From Pseudoluteimonas sp047602125 (lineage in GTDB: Bacteria > Pseudomonadota > Gammaproteobacteria > Xanthomonadales > Xanthomonadaceae), in the NCBI GenBank assembly GCA_047602125.1, contig JASGIB010000001.1, positions 2,232,001 through 2,296,000 on the forward strand: 64,000 nucleotides of DNA, read 5' to 3'. Within the stretch, counting starts at the first letter, position 1, and every line of letters begins with the position of its first letter. Positions 52,795 to 63,584 of this stretch are shown piece by piece. The notes under the pieces are model-generated. The model was not told the DNA's origin, did not search any database, and saw only the letters and a program-made list of their open reading frames with translations. The translations under genes were made by a program, and so were the position numbers.

Positions 52795-52870
52795 TGGTGG
52801 CCGGGGAGGGAATCGAACCCCCGACACGGGGATTTTCAATCCCCTGCTCTACCAACTGAGCTACCCGGCC
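52795..52870 (-). tRNA. tRNA-Phe (GAA)
   Basis: Minus-strand cloverleaf: acceptor GGCCGGG/CCCGGCC, anticodon stem GGGGA/TCCCC with loop TTGAAAA (anticodon GAA), T loop TTCGATT, discriminator A and an encoded CCA. Confidence 0.97.
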
Positions 52871-53026
52871 AAGGCCGGTTAAATCGAGCCGCGCATGATA
52901 CGGATCCGCCACCTCGCCGGCAAGCCGGATGCCGGCTGAATGTCGGGCACGCCGCATCTTCCGCCCATCCCGCGCCGGCGCAACATAGCAATCGCGGAAG
53001 AGGTTTCCGTCCCTTGGAGTTTTCCC

Positions 53027-53497
53027 ATGAAATCCGAACCCGTCTCCCGAATCGCCCGGATCGCGTCTCCAATGCTGCTGTCCATGGCGCTGGTTTCGTG
53101 CGCAAGCACGCCCGAGAAGCAGGCGAGCGACGCCGCGCAGCAGGCGCTGTACCGCAACCACGCCGGCCAGCCGGTGCGCAGTTTCCATTTCTTCGGCCGC
53201 ATCGACAGCTGGACGCCGCTCGACGACAAGACGGTCGTGATCTGGACGCGCATGAACGAGGCCTGGTTGCTGGACCTGAGCGGCCCATGCAACGGGCTCC
53301 AATACACGCCCATGATCGGCTTGACCTCGACCGGCAGCACGGTCAGCGCTCGCTTCGACAAGATACTGGTGCGGGACAACAACCCGGTGAACATCCCGTG
53401 CGTCATCTCGGAAATCCGCCCGATCGACGTGCCGGCGCTGAAGGCGGCGCAACGCGAGGCGCGCGAGGCGAAGAAGGCTCAGGCCTCGGGGACGTAA
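53027..53497 (+). CDS. DUF6491-type lipoprotein
   Basis: 156 residues. The lipobox LVSCAS is at residues 20-25, so it is a lipoprotein. The rest fits the DUF6491 pattern: HAGQPVRSFHFFGRIDSWTPLDDKTVVIWTRMNEAWLLDLSGPC and a second Cys in NIPCVISEI, probably one disulfide. Function unknown; the family is widespread in Xanthomonadaceae. GGAG lies 7 nt before the ATG at 53027, which excludes the longer reading from 52940. Its 3' end overlaps the converging yggX gene by 19 nt. Confidence 0.78.
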   Translation: MKSEPVSRIARIASPMLLSMALVSCASTPEKQASDAAQQALYRNHAGQPVRSFHFFGRIDSWTPLDDKTVVIWTRMNEAWLLDLSGPCNGLQYTPMIGLTSTGSTVSARFDKILVRDNNPVNIPCVISEIRPIDVPALKAAQREAREAKKAQASGT

Positions 53498-53748
53498 CCC
53501 GCGGGCTTGTCCGCGTTGCGTTCGAACAGGAACTTGCGCATCTCGCCCTCGAGCAGGGCGCGGTGCTGCGGGTTCATCGGCGACAGCCGGTTCTCGTTGA
53601 TGAGCATGGTCTGGTGCGCGAGCCACGCGGCCCACGCCGCCTTGCCGATGTGCGCGTAGACGCGCTTGCCGGTTTCGCCCGGCCAGGGCACGAAGTCCAG
53701 GCCTTCGGTTTCGCGTTGTTCGTATTCGCAGAACACCTGCCGCGTCAT
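53479..53748 (-). CDS. yggX: Oxidative damage protection protein / Fe(II) trafficking protein
   Basis: An 89-residue protein with the family signature VFCEYEQRETEGLDFVPWPG, the invariant Cys in place, and LNPEHR-like MNPQHRALLEGEMRKFLF. YggX protects Fe-S clusters from oxidation and may carry ferrous iron. It is coupled to mutY by a 4-nt overlap, a widely conserved pairing that makes sense because MutY holds a 4Fe-4S cluster. Confidence 0.95.
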   Translation of the reverse strand: MTRQVFCEYEQRETEGLDFVPWPGETGKRVYAHIGKAAWAAWLAHQTMLINENRLSPMNPQHRALLEGEMRKFLFERNADKPAGYVPEA

Positions 53749-54800
53749 GGGCTTCCTTCCAGCAGTTTCCGGATCGGCGCCGGGATGCCGAGCGAGGCCA
53801 GTTCCGCCCGCGCGACCCAGCGCATGTCGCCATTGTCGCGCACGCGGTCGCGTAGCGCGACATCGCGCCATTCCAGCGGCTGCATCGTGAAGCGGTAATG
53901 GGTGAAGCCGTGGTCGATCGCGGCCAGCAGGCTCGCGGCGTCGTAATCGCCGACGATGTTCGTTTCGAACCAGCTTCTCGCCACGGCGTGGTCGTTGGCT
54001 TCCGGCAACGACCACAGCCCGGCCCAGACGCCGGCCTGCGTGCGTCTCTGCAGCAGCACGCGGCCTTGCGCGTCGCGCAGCAGCAGGATCAGCGCGTGGC
54101 GCTCGGGCAGGGGTTTGCCGGGTTTTGGCGTCGGCAATTCGCGCACGCGATCCTCGCGCAGCGCGATGCATTCGCCTTGTAACGGGCACAGCACGCAGGC
54201 CGGGTCGGCGCGGGTGCACAGCGTCGCGCCGAAATCCATTTGCGCCTGGGTGTAGTCGGCGAGGCGCGCGTGCGGCAATTGCGCTTCGGCGATGTTCCAC
54301 AAACGCATCTCGACCGCGGGCACGCCCGGCCAGCCCTCGATGCCATGCACGCGGCAGAGCACGCGCTTGACGTTGCCGTCGAGGATGGCGAAGCGTTCGC
54401 CCCAGGCCTGGGCGAGGATCGCCCCGGCGGTGCTGCGACCGATGCCGGGAAGCGCGACCAGCGCATCGAAATCGCGCGGCAGTTCGCCGTCGTGGCGTTC
54501 CACGCACGCCTTCGCCGCCGCGTGCAGGTTGCGCGCACGGGCGTAGTAGCCCAGGCCCGACCACAACGCGAACACGTCGTCGATGGGCGCATCCGCCAGC
54601 GCGCGCACGTCGGGCAAAGCGGCGACGAAGCGCTCGAAATACGGAATCACCACCCGGACCTGGGTCTGCTGCAGCATCACTTCCGACAACCACACGCGAT
54701 AGGGCGTGCGCGGGTGCTGCCAGGGCAGGTCGTGGCGGCCGTCGGCATCGAACCACGCGAGCAGGCGCGCGGCGAAGTCGCCCGTCGCCGCAGCGTTCAT
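53745..54800 (-). CDS. mutY: A/G-specific adenine glycosylase
   Basis: 351 residues. MutY removes adenine mispaired with 8-oxoguanine. The helix-hairpin-helix (LVALPGIGRSTAGAILAQAW), the catalytic Glu in SEVMLQQTQV, the catalytic Asp after NVKRVLCRVHG-like ILDGNVKRV, and the 4Fe-4S cysteines C-x6-C-x2-C-x5-C (CTRADPACVLCPLQGEC) are all present. A NUDIX-like C-terminal domain (ALILLLRDAQGRVLLQRR) recognises 8-oxoG. The ATG at 54800 overlaps the upstream AsmA-like stop and its stop overlaps yggX, each by 4 nt. Confidence 0.96.
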   Translation of the reverse strand: MNAAATGDFAARLLAWFDADGRHDLPWQHPRTPYRVWLSEVMLQQTQVRVVIPYFERFVAALPDVRALADAPIDDVFALWSGLGYYARARNLHAAAKACVERHDGELPRDFDALVALPGIGRSTAGAILAQAWGERFAILDGNVKRVLCRVHGIEGWPGVPAVEMRLWNIAEAQLPHARLADYTQAQMDFGATLCTRADPACVLCPLQGECIALREDRVRELPTPKPGKPLPERHALILLLRDAQGRVLLQRRTQAGVWAGLWSLPEANDHAVARSWFETNIVGDYDAASLLAAIDHGFTHYRFTMQPLEWRDVALRDRVRDNGDMRWVARAELASLGIPAPIRKLLEGSP

Positions 54801-56085
54801 CGCGTCGCCGGCGGCAGGTCGGGATCGTCGAGTTCGACCTCGACACCTTCCAGCGTCGCGCCGGCGATGTCGATGCGCGGCGTGGACAGCGTGCCCGACA
54901 ACGGCGGCAGCACCGAGCCGCGCGCCTTCGCATTCGCCCACGCGGTGACGTCGGTGGCGCGGAAACGCCCGTCGAAGCGGGTGTCGTCGCGTTGCAGCCG
55001 CAGCGAGGCGACGTCCGCGAGGTCCATGCGCCCGGTGTAATCGAGCGCGAACGGCAGCGGCGAGGTCGAGCCCGACAGCGGCGGCGGCAATGCCGGCCAG
55101 TCCGTGGGCCATGCGGCGATCGCGCCATCGAGGTGCAGTTTCAGCTGCCGTCCCAGCGACAGGCTGCCGCGTCCGCGCAGGTCCGGCACGTTGCCGCCGC
55201 CGCGCAACACCGCCTGCATCGGCACCACGCGCCAGGTCGCGTTGTTGAACGCCATCGGCCCGTGCAGGCCGAGCGCGAACGGCAATCGCGTCGAATCGGA
55301 TTCGTAGCGCGCGGACATGCCGAAGCGCATCGGCTTCACCAGCACCGAATCCTTGCCCAGCCGCAACGGCCCGGACAAGGTGGCGCGCGAAGGCACGCGC
55401 CAGCCCTCGCCGGCGAAATCGAGCGCGCCGACGCCGGCGACGCCGCTCGCGCCGCCTTTCGCGAGGCGTGCGGGATTCGCCACCGCGATCGCGAGGTCGG
55501 CGGGGATCGACAACGGTGGATCGAGGTAACGGCCGCGCACGCGCATGCGCAGCAACCGCTCCGGATGCAGCGCGGGAATGTCGACGGCGAGCTTTTCGAT
55601 GCGCCAGTCGTCGTTCACGACGATGCCGTCGCGGATGCGCAAGCCGTTCGTCAGCGTGGGAATCCGCGTTTCGCTCGGCGGGCGCATCGCCTGCCAGTGC
55701 TGGAATGCGGGCAGGTCGAACACCGGCGCGTCGAGTTCGACCCGTTCGACGGTCAGGTCCGCGCCGCGCGCACGCAGCGTGGACCACGGCACCGCCAGCA
55801 ACACGCGTTCGGCATGCAGGATCGCTGTCTTCGCCCCGGGCTCGCGCGCGGCCAGGCCGTGCACGACCAGTTGCGGCGTGCCGCGCAGGCGGTAACCGAC
55901 ATCGTCGAACGTGATCTCGAGCCCGAGCGCCGCGCCGATACGCGACAGCAGGAAGCCGACCGCGCGTTGCGGCTGCAACAGCCAGCCGACGACCAGCACG
56001 AACGCTAGCAGCAATGCGGCGAGGATCGCGACCAGCCGCAGCAGGCGTCCGGGGCGTGGATGCGGCGCGTCGGACGCCGGGGCGT

Positions 56086-56089
<4 letters not shown>
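54797..56089 (-). CDS. AsmA-like membrane-anchored protein
   Basis: 430 residues. One N-terminal membrane helix (LLRLVAILAALLLAFVLVVGWLL) is followed by a long periplasmic beta-rich region, with GLEITFDDVGYRLRGTPQLVVHGLAAR and repeated short strands reminiscent of AsmA and other large lipid-transfer-like proteins, but much shorter. Function unknown; family placement is by general pattern only. It starts with GTG at 56089, overlapping the ftsY stop by 4 nt (GTGA), and its stop overlaps mutY, so it is the second gene of a tightly coupled chain. Confidence 0.7.
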
Positions 56090-57141
<1,052 letters not shown>

Positions 57142-57177
57142 GGCGCCGGATACGGTGCGATGCGGGAGAATGCGGAA

Positions 57178-57789
57178 ATGGTAGCACCCGCAAAATCGGC
57201 GCCCGGTTCGGTGCGCATCATCGGCGGACGCTGGCGCGGCACGCGCTTGCCGGTCGCGGACGTGGCCGGATTGCGCCCCACCTCCGATCGCGCGCGCGAA
57301 ACCCTGTTCAATTGGCTGGCACCCATGTTGCCCGGCGCGCGCGTGCTCGACCTCTTCGCCGGCAGCGGCGCGCTGGGGCTGGAAGCGCTGTCGCGCGGCG
57401 CGCGCGAGGCGTTGCTGGTGGAACGCGACGCGAAGCTCGCCGAATCGCTGCGGCAAACCGTCGTGCGACTGGATGCACAGGACGAAGCGAAGGTGGTCGC
57501 GGCTGATGCGCTGGCTTTCCTGCGCGCGCCGCTGCACGGGCGTTTCGACCTCGTGTTCCTCGATCCACCGTTCGCCGCGAACCTGTGGCCTGCGGCGTTC
57601 GCCGCGCTGCCGCCGTGGCTGGCCGGCGAGGCGTGGCTGTACGTGGAGTCGCCATCTGCGGTCGAGGCGGAGCCCGGAACCGGCTTCCGCCTGCACCGCG
57701 AGGGCCGGACCCGCGAAGCGCGCCATGCGCTTTACCGGTGGGTTACACTGCCCGGAGACCCATCCGAGCCAGGCGTGCCCCCCGAATGA
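57178..57789 (+). CDS. rsmD: 16S rRNA (guanine966-N2)-methyltransferase
   Basis: 203 residues. SAM-binding motif I LDLFAGSGALGLEALSRGA and the catalytic DPPF in LVFLDPPFAAN are clear, as is the N-terminal VRIIGGRWRGTRLPV typical of RsmD. It methylates G966 in 30S subunits. The ATG at 57178 has GGGAG about 9 nt upstream; ATG 57160 would add six residues. Its stop overlaps coaD (ATGA), the usual rsmD-coaD pairing. Confidence 0.95.
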   Translation: MVAPAKSAPGSVRIIGGRWRGTRLPVADVAGLRPTSDRARETLFNWLAPMLPGARVLDLFAGSGALGLEALSRGAREALLVERDAKLAESLRQTVVRLDAQDEAKVVAADALAFLRAPLHGRFDLVFLDPPFAANLWPAAFAALPPWLAGEAWLYVESPSAVEAEPGTGFRLHREGRTREARHALYRWVTLPGDPSEPGVPPE

Positions 57790-58301
57790 GCGAGGCCCGC
57801 AACCGCATCGCCGTCTATCCGGGCACGTTCGATCCCATCACGAATGGCCACATCGACCTCGTCGACCGTGCCGCGCCGTTGTTCGAACGGCTGGTGGTCG
57901 GGGTCGCGGCCAGCACCGGCAAGGGTCCGGCCCTGGACCTCGGCATGCGCGTGCAACTGGCGCAGGATGCGCTGGCCCGGCACCCGAACGTGGAAGTGCG
58001 CGGCTTCGACACGCTGCTCGCGCGCTTCGTCGACGAGGTCGGCGCGGGAATCATCCTGCGCGGCCTGCGCGCGGTCTCCGACTTCGAATACGAATTCCAG
58101 CTGGCGAGCATGAACCGGCACCTGATCCCGGGCGTGGAGACGCTGTTCCTCACCCCGGCCGAGCAGTACGGCTTCATCTCGTCCTCGCTGGTGCGCGAAA
58201 TCGCCCGGCTCGGCGGCGACGTGTCGCCGTTCGTGCCGCCAGCGGTCGCCGCGGCGTTGCAGGCACAATGGACGCGCGGCCGGGATCGACCCGACACCTG
58301 A
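57786..58301 (+). CDS. coaD: Phosphopantetheine adenylyltransferase
   Basis: 171 residues, the penultimate step of coenzyme A synthesis (4'-phosphopantetheine plus ATP). The nucleotidyltransferase motif YPGTFDPITNGHIDLVDRA holds the TxGH-like site, RGLRAVSDFEYEFQLASMN binds phosphopantetheine, and FISSSLVREIARLGGDV is the ATP-binding motif. It is coupled to rsmD and followed after 20 nt by a lipoprotein gene. Confidence 0.97.
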   Translation: MSEARNRIAVYPGTFDPITNGHIDLVDRAAPLFERLVVGVAASTGKGPALDLGMRVQLAQDALARHPNVEVRGFDTLLARFVDEVGAGIILRGLRAVSDFEYEFQLASMNRHLIPGVETLFLTPAEQYGFISSSLVREIARLGGDVSPFVPPAVAAALQAQWTRGRDRPDT

Positions 58302-58321
58302 ACCACCCTGGGGGAAATGCC

Positions 58322-58813
58322 ATGAAGACCTTGTTCCGCCTGATGCTGATCGCCTGCCTGGTACTGCCGTTCGCGGCCTGCAAGAAAGCCGAGGCGCCGA
58401 AGGCCGAGAAACCGACCGTGGCGATGCCGACCGACCCCGCGGACAAGGCGGGCTGGCAGGCGTACATGGGCGATATCGTGATGCGCAACATGGAAGGCGT
58501 CAGCAACCCGAATCCCTACGCCTACCTGCTGCCGGCCGAAAGCGCCGCGGACTTCCAGGACCAGTACGACAGCCTGCTCGACAAGGCCAAGAGCGACGTC
58601 GCACGCGGCATCATCGCCGGCAACATGCTGGCCTACGGCGGCCCGTCGTCGGGCAAGACCGCGGACATGATCGTCGCGGCGTTCGAAAAGGTGCAGCCGG
58701 GCACGATGAAGGGCGTGAAGGTGCTGTTCATCGGATCGGCCGCCGACAACGCCCGGGTCAAGGCCGCGGTCGAGCCCGCCGGCGTGACCTACGTGTTCGT
58801 CGAGGCGAAGTGA
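58322..58813 (+). CDS. Small lipoprotein of unknown function
   Basis: 163 residues with a lipobox (LPFAAC, Cys at residue 20) and a charged, Lys/Glu/Pro-rich linker. The body contains SNPNPYAYLLPAESAADFQDQYDSLLDKAKSDVARGI and ends in a strand-helix-strand (VKVLFIGSAADNARVKAAVEPAGVTYVFVE), a small alpha/beta fold. Not matched to a named family. GGGGGA lies 7 nt before the ATG. It may be cotranscribed with rsmD-coaD. Confidence 0.75.
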   Translation: MKTLFRLMLIACLVLPFAACKKAEAPKAEKPTVAMPTDPADKAGWQAYMGDIVMRNMEGVSNPNPYAYLLPAESAADFQDQYDSLLDKAKSDVARGIIAGNMLAYGGPSSGKTADMIVAAFEKVQPGTMKGVKVLFIGSAADNARVKAAVEPAGVTYVFVEAK

Positions 58814-58824
58814 CCGTCGCTTTT

Positions 58825-58876
58825 CCCTCTCCTCGCATGCGGGGAGAGGGTACCGACGGCGGGTGAGGGGCATAAG
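58825..58876. repeat. REP-like intergenic palindrome
   Basis: CCCTCTCC (58825-58832) pairs with GGAGAGGG (58843-58850) around a CGCATGCG-type centre, followed by a GGCGGGTGAGGGG tail. This CCCTCTCC...GGAGAGGG...GGGTGAGGG pattern is a widely dispersed intergenic repeat in GC-rich gammaproteobacteria. It fills the gap between the lipoprotein and ferredoxin genes and may act as a terminator. Confidence 0.65.
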
Positions 58877-58884
58877 CTTCCCTC

Positions 58885-59139
58885 ATGTCGCTGAAAATCA
58901 ACGAACTCTGCGTCAACTGCGACGTCTGCGAGCCGGCCTGCCCGAACAAGGCGATTTCGCAGGGACCGGAGATCTACGTGATCGATCCCGCGCTGTGCAC
59001 CGAATGCGTGGGCCACTACGACGAACCGCAATGCGTGGTCGTCTGCCCGGTCGAATGCATCGACCCGGATCCGGAGCATCCGGAAACGCAGGTGCAACTG
59101 CTGGCCAAGCTCGCGCGGCTGCAGGACGGGGCCGCGTGA
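58885..59139 (+). CDS. YfhL-type 2[4Fe-4S] ferredoxin
   Basis: 84 residues. Two cluster motifs are visible: CVNCDVCEPACP in the first half, and CTECVGHYDEPQCVVVCP, with the insertion typical of YfhL/Alvin-type ferredoxins, in the second. It is a small cytoplasmic electron carrier. In many genomes the gene sits after coaD, as here apart from one intervening lipoprotein gene. The next gene starts 2 nt after its stop. Confidence 0.93.
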   Translation: MSLKINELCVNCDVCEPACPNKAISQGPEIYVIDPALCTECVGHYDEPQCVVVCPVECIDPDPEHPETQVQLLAKLARLQDGAA

Positions 59140-59140
59140 C

Positions 59141-60841
59141 ATGACCAGGCGCATTCCCTTCGCGTCGGCGCTGCTTTTGTGCGGCCTGCTGGCCGCGCCG
59201 GCCACCGCGCGCGATTCGCGGCCCGCGCATCCGCCCGGCGTAGCGATCGCCTCGGCGCACGCGCTCGCCACCGATGCGGGGCTGGAAATCCTGCACGAGG
59301 GCGGTAACGCCTTCGACGCGGCGGTCGCAGTTTCCGCCACGTTGTCGGTGGTGGAACCGGTCAGTTCCGGCCTCGGTGGCGGAGGCTTCTTCCTGCTGCA
59401 CGATGCGAAGAGCGGGCGCGACGTGTTCGTCGATGCGCGCGAAGTCGCGCCGCAATCGGCCACTCCCGCGCGCTACCTCGATGCCGCCGGCGAACTAGAC
59501 CGCGACAAGGCCGAGAACGGCGCGACCTCGGCCGGCATCCCCGGCCTGCCCGCGGCGCTGGTGCACATCGCGCGCAAGTACGGGCGCCTGCCGCTGGCGA
59601 AATCGCTGGCGCCGGCCATCCGCATCGCGCGCGACGGATTCCCGGTGTATCCGCGCCTGGTGAACGAGTACGCGAACCGCAGGCCGGTGATGGAACGCTA
59701 CGCGGCGACGCGCGCGGTCTACCTCGTCGACGGCGATCCGCCCGAACTCGGCGAAACGCTGAAACAACCCGACCTCGCGCGCACGCTGGAACGCATCGCC
59801 GCGCAGGGCTTCGACGGTTTCTATCGCGGCCCGGTCGCGCGGGATTTGCTGGCGGCGGTCAAAGCCGATGGCGTCGAATGGACGGCCGAGGAACTCGCCG
59901 CGTACCGGGTGAAGGAACGCGAACCGATCCGCTTCCGCTATCGCGACTGGAACCTCGTCACCGCGCCGCCGCCGTCCTCGGGCGGCATCGTGCTGGCGGA
60001 AATCCTGAAGATCCTCGAAGGCTGGGACCTGGAGTCGCTCGAACCCGCGCAACGCATCCACTACGAAGTGGAGGCGATGCGCCGTGCCTATCGCGACCGC
60101 ACGCTCTACCTCGGCGATCCGGACTCGGTGCGGATTCCCGTTCGCCTGCTCACCAGCGACGACTACGCCGCCGGCCTGCGCGCATCGATCCTGCCGGACA
60201 AGGCCACGCCCAGCGACATGCTGCCGGGCACGCTGCCGCCGAAGGAATCCGTCAACACCACGCACTTCTCGATCATGGACGCGGACGGCAACCTGGCCGC
60301 GGTGACGCAGACCGTGAACCTCGCCTACGGTTCGGGCATGGTGGTCGGCGGCGCGGGTTTCCTGCTCAACGACGAGATGGACGATTTCGCGTTGAAACCC
60401 GGCGCGCCGAACGCATTCGGCGTCACCGGCTACGACGCGAACGCAGTCGCGCCGGGGCGGCGTCCGCTGAGTTCGATGAGCCCGACCTTCATGTTCGGCC
60501 CGGATCGCGTCGCGGTGCTCGGCACCAAGGGCGGCAGCCGTATCATCACCTCGACCATGATCGGCATCCTCGGTTTCGACGAAGGGCTCGATTCGCCGCA
60601 GGTCGTCGCGCTGCCGCGCTACCACCACCAATACCTGCCCGACACCATTACCGAGGAACCCGGCGTGCTGCCCGCCGATGTCGTGGCGAAGCTGCAGGCG
60701 ATGGGTTATCGCGTGGAGGACTACACCGACCCGCTGGTGCTGATGCACGCGGTGGACTGGGATCGGCGCACCAACGCGATGCACGCCGGCGCGGATCCGC
60801 GCAATCCGGTCGGCGAAGCCAAGGTCGTGGTGACGCCGTGA
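59141..60841 (+). CDS. ggt: Gamma-glutamyltransferase
   Basis: 566 residues. A signal peptide (ending ATA near residue 21) sends it to the periplasm. It matures by self-cleavage before the Thr nucleophile T373 in SVNTTHFSIMDADGN; the small subunit then continues with VTQTVNLAYGSGMVVGGAGFLLNDEMDDF and PLSSMSPTFMF. It hydrolyses or transfers the gamma-glutamyl group of glutathione. The start lies 2 nt after the ferredoxin stop; the stop overlaps the next GTG by 4 nt. Confidence 0.95.
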   Translation: MTRRIPFASALLLCGLLAAPATARDSRPAHPPGVAIASAHALATDAGLEILHEGGNAFDAAVAVSATLSVVEPVSSGLGGGGFFLLHDAKSGRDVFVDAREVAPQSATPARYLDAAGELDRDKAENGATSAGIPGLPAALVHIARKYGRLPLAKSLAPAIRIARDGFPVYPRLVNEYANRRPVMERYAATRAVYLVDGDPPELGETLKQPDLARTLERIAAQGFDGFYRGPVARDLLAAVKADGVEWTAEELAAYRVKEREPIRFRYRDWNLVTAPPPSSGGIVLAEILKILEGWDLESLEPAQRIHYEVEAMRRAYRDRTLYLGDPDSVRIPVRLLTSDDYAAGLRASILPDKATPSDMLPGTLPPKESVNTTHFSIMDADGNLAAVTQTVNLAYGSGMVVGGAGFLLNDEMDDFALKPGAPNAFGVTGYDANAVAPGRRPLSSMSPTFMFGPDRVAVLGTKGGSRIITSTMIGILGFDEGLDSPQVVALPRYHHQYLPDTITEEPGVLPADVVAKLQAMGYRVEDYTDPLVLMHAVDWDRRTNAMHAGADPRNPVGEAKVVVTP

Positions 60842-61425
60842 CCCAGCCGCACGATCCGCAACGGCCCGCCCCGTGGTACCGGCAACTGCCGGCGAAGGCC
60901 GCGGCGGTGGTCGTGTTCCTCGTCGGCCTGACCACGCTCGCGGGCAACCTGCTCGAACTGCGGCAGAAGCAGCGCGACGCCGCCGAACAAACCCCGGTCG
61001 CCGCGCCGCCGCAAACGCCAGCCGTGCCGACGCAGGCGCCGCAGGACGCGACCGCGACCCTGGACGTGGAACGTATCGTGGTCGAACACGACGGTTCGCC
61101 CGGCACCACCGACTGGCGTTTCGCAGTGCTCGCCGACGGCGAACCACTGTTCGCGTTCGCCCAGGACGACCTCGACGACGGCGACGGCCGCAACGTCGCG
61201 GTCCCGCGCGAGGCACGGGGCGTGCTGCATTTCCGCGCCGGGAACGAGGTGCGGATCGAGGTGCGCGGCTGGCGCGAAAGCCGCCTGCGCCTGGTCGCCG
61301 GCGCGCCGGACGCGACCGGCGAGGGCGTCGTCGGGCCGGGCAGCGCGACCCAGGCCGTGCGCGTCGCCGCGAAGGATCCGGCCGCGGGCGCGTTCGTGTT
61401 CCATTTCGGCCTCGAACGCCGCTGA
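60838..61425 (+). CDS. Single-pass membrane protein of unknown function
   Basis: 195 residues, starting with GTG inside the ggt stop (GTGA). A short cytoplasmic N-terminus is followed by one membrane helix (AAAVVVFLVGLTTLAGNLLEL), a Pro/Gln/Ala-rich linker and a beta-rich domain of about 120 residues (RIVVEHDGSPGTTDWRFAVLADGEPLFAF). Not recognised. Translational coupling with ggt suggests a shared periplasmic task, but nothing more can be said. Confidence 0.7.
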   Translation: MTQPHDPQRPAPWYRQLPAKAAAVVVFLVGLTTLAGNLLELRQKQRDAAEQTPVAAPPQTPAVPTQAPQDATATLDVERIVVEHDGSPGTTDWRFAVLADGEPLFAFAQDDLDDGDGRNVAVPREARGVLHFRAGNEVRIEVRGWRESRLRLVAGAPDATGEGVVGPGSATQAVRVAAKDPAAGAFVFHFGLERR

Positions 61426-61492
61426 GCGACGGCCGCGGCGCCTGCGAAAACCGGCCACGCGCCGTTCGCATCGGCGGCGCTAGAATCGGCGC

Positions 61493-62379
<887 letters not shown>

Positions 62380-62383
<4 letters not shown>

Positions 62384-63087
62384 GGTTCGCGGCGCTGTTT
62401 TTGCTGCTGGCGCTTGCCGGCGGCGCGCATGCGCAGGAACCGCTGCAACCGCGGGGCGAACCGGTCGTCGCGCATCCGCCGCGCGATGCCGAGTTCGGCG
62501 TGACTGCGCGCGGTTTCGGGCTGCAGCGCCAGGTCGAGATGCTGCAGTGGCGCAAGTTCGGGCCGGGTTATCGCAAGGAATGGAGCGAGCAGCCCATCGA
62601 TTCTTCCGGCTATGCGCAGGCTTACCGGAATCCCGGCGATTTCCCGCTGCAGACGCGCTACTGGATCGCCGCGGACGCGACCCTCGACGGCAAGGACGTC
62701 GACGACGACGTGTTGAAGGAATACGGCGAGTGGAAGGATTTCCGCCCCAGCTTCAATGCGTTGCCCGCGAACCTCGCGGCGACATTCCAGCCCGAGGGCG
62801 ACGGGCTCGGCACCGCGGACAATCCGCTGGATCCGCAGGTCGGCGATTTGCGCGTGCACTGGCGCGAGCTGGAATTGCCGTCGCTGGCGGGCAAGGTCGC
62901 GTTGCAGGGCGGGGTGTGGATTCCGGCGAGCGATGCGGTCGCAGTGGTCGCAAGCAGCGACACCGTCGCTGACGCCGATGTCACCAAGTCGAATCCAGCG
63001 CTCGCGTTCGTGCGGCGCTGGTGGTGGGCGATGTTGCTGGTGCTCGTCGCGGCGATGCTATGGCTGCGCCGCCGTCGGCGGAGTTGA
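62380..63087 (+). CDS. TMEM43-like membrane protein, short form
   Basis: 235 residues. A signal peptide (ending AHA near residue 19) and a central region with GFGLQRQVEMLQWRKF, YRKEWSEQPIDSSGYA and DFPLQTRYWIAADATLDG, close to the TMEM43 (DUF1625) core, are followed by one C-terminal membrane helix (WWWAMLLVLVAAMLWL) and an RRRRRS tail. TMEM43 proteins usually have several C-terminal membrane helices, so this is a shortened version. The family function in bacteria is unknown. It overlaps the upstream metallohydrolase gene by 4 nt. Confidence 0.72.
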
Positions 63088-63104
63088 TCGGCTTGGATGG
63101 GTTG

Positions 63105-63563
63105 TCAGGTCGCGGCCTGCAATGCACGCGCTCTCAGTCCGGCCCATTGGGTGAAACCCAGCGCGGAAGTGCCGAAGAAAAGTGCCGCGGCTGACGCGAT
63201 GCGAAGCTTGATCAAGGGATCCAAATCAACGCCATGTGGGTAAATGGCAAAGGCGCCAAGAAAGACCGCAAGAAAATATGCGAGCGCTGCAAAAGCAGCG
63301 ATCCAAAACCCGCGAGGCAGGCGAATCTTGGGTTGGGGCTGCTTGCGATGCTCCCAAGTGATGAGGTGATGCCCGGCCATAGAGGCGAAGGCAAGAAGCC
63401 CCGCACCCATGGCGGCGAGAAGCAAGTAAAGCGGCAATCGCGCGGGATGAGAGGACAACGGCAGCCATGCGTACAAGCTGGAGAGCAGTCCAGCGGAAGC
63501 TACGGCGAAGCAGATCCAAGCAGGACCGGTGAGCGATCCAAGGAATGCAAGGATCTGCCGCAT
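63105..63563 (-). CDS. Four-helix membrane protein of unknown function
   Basis: 152 residues with about four hydrophobic segments (around residues 8-33, 43-65, 87-110 and 122-140) and a charged loop HHLITWEHRKQPQPKIRLPRG between the second and third. No motif of a known transporter or enzyme was seen. The DNA is less G/C-rich than its flanks. The stop is 17 nt from the converging TMEM43-like gene; the start is 21 nt after the aminotransferase stop, so it may be cotranscribed with it. Confidence 0.65.
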   Translation of the reverse strand: MRQILAFLGSLTGPAWICFAVASAGLLSSLYAWLPLSSHPARLPLYLLLAAMGAGLLAFASMAGHHLITWEHRKQPQPKIRLPRGFWIAAFAALAYFLAVFLGAFAIYPHGVDLDPLIKLRIASAAALFFGTSALGFTQWAGLRARALQAAT

Positions 63564-63584
63564 GTTCCCGAGCCCTAACGCGCT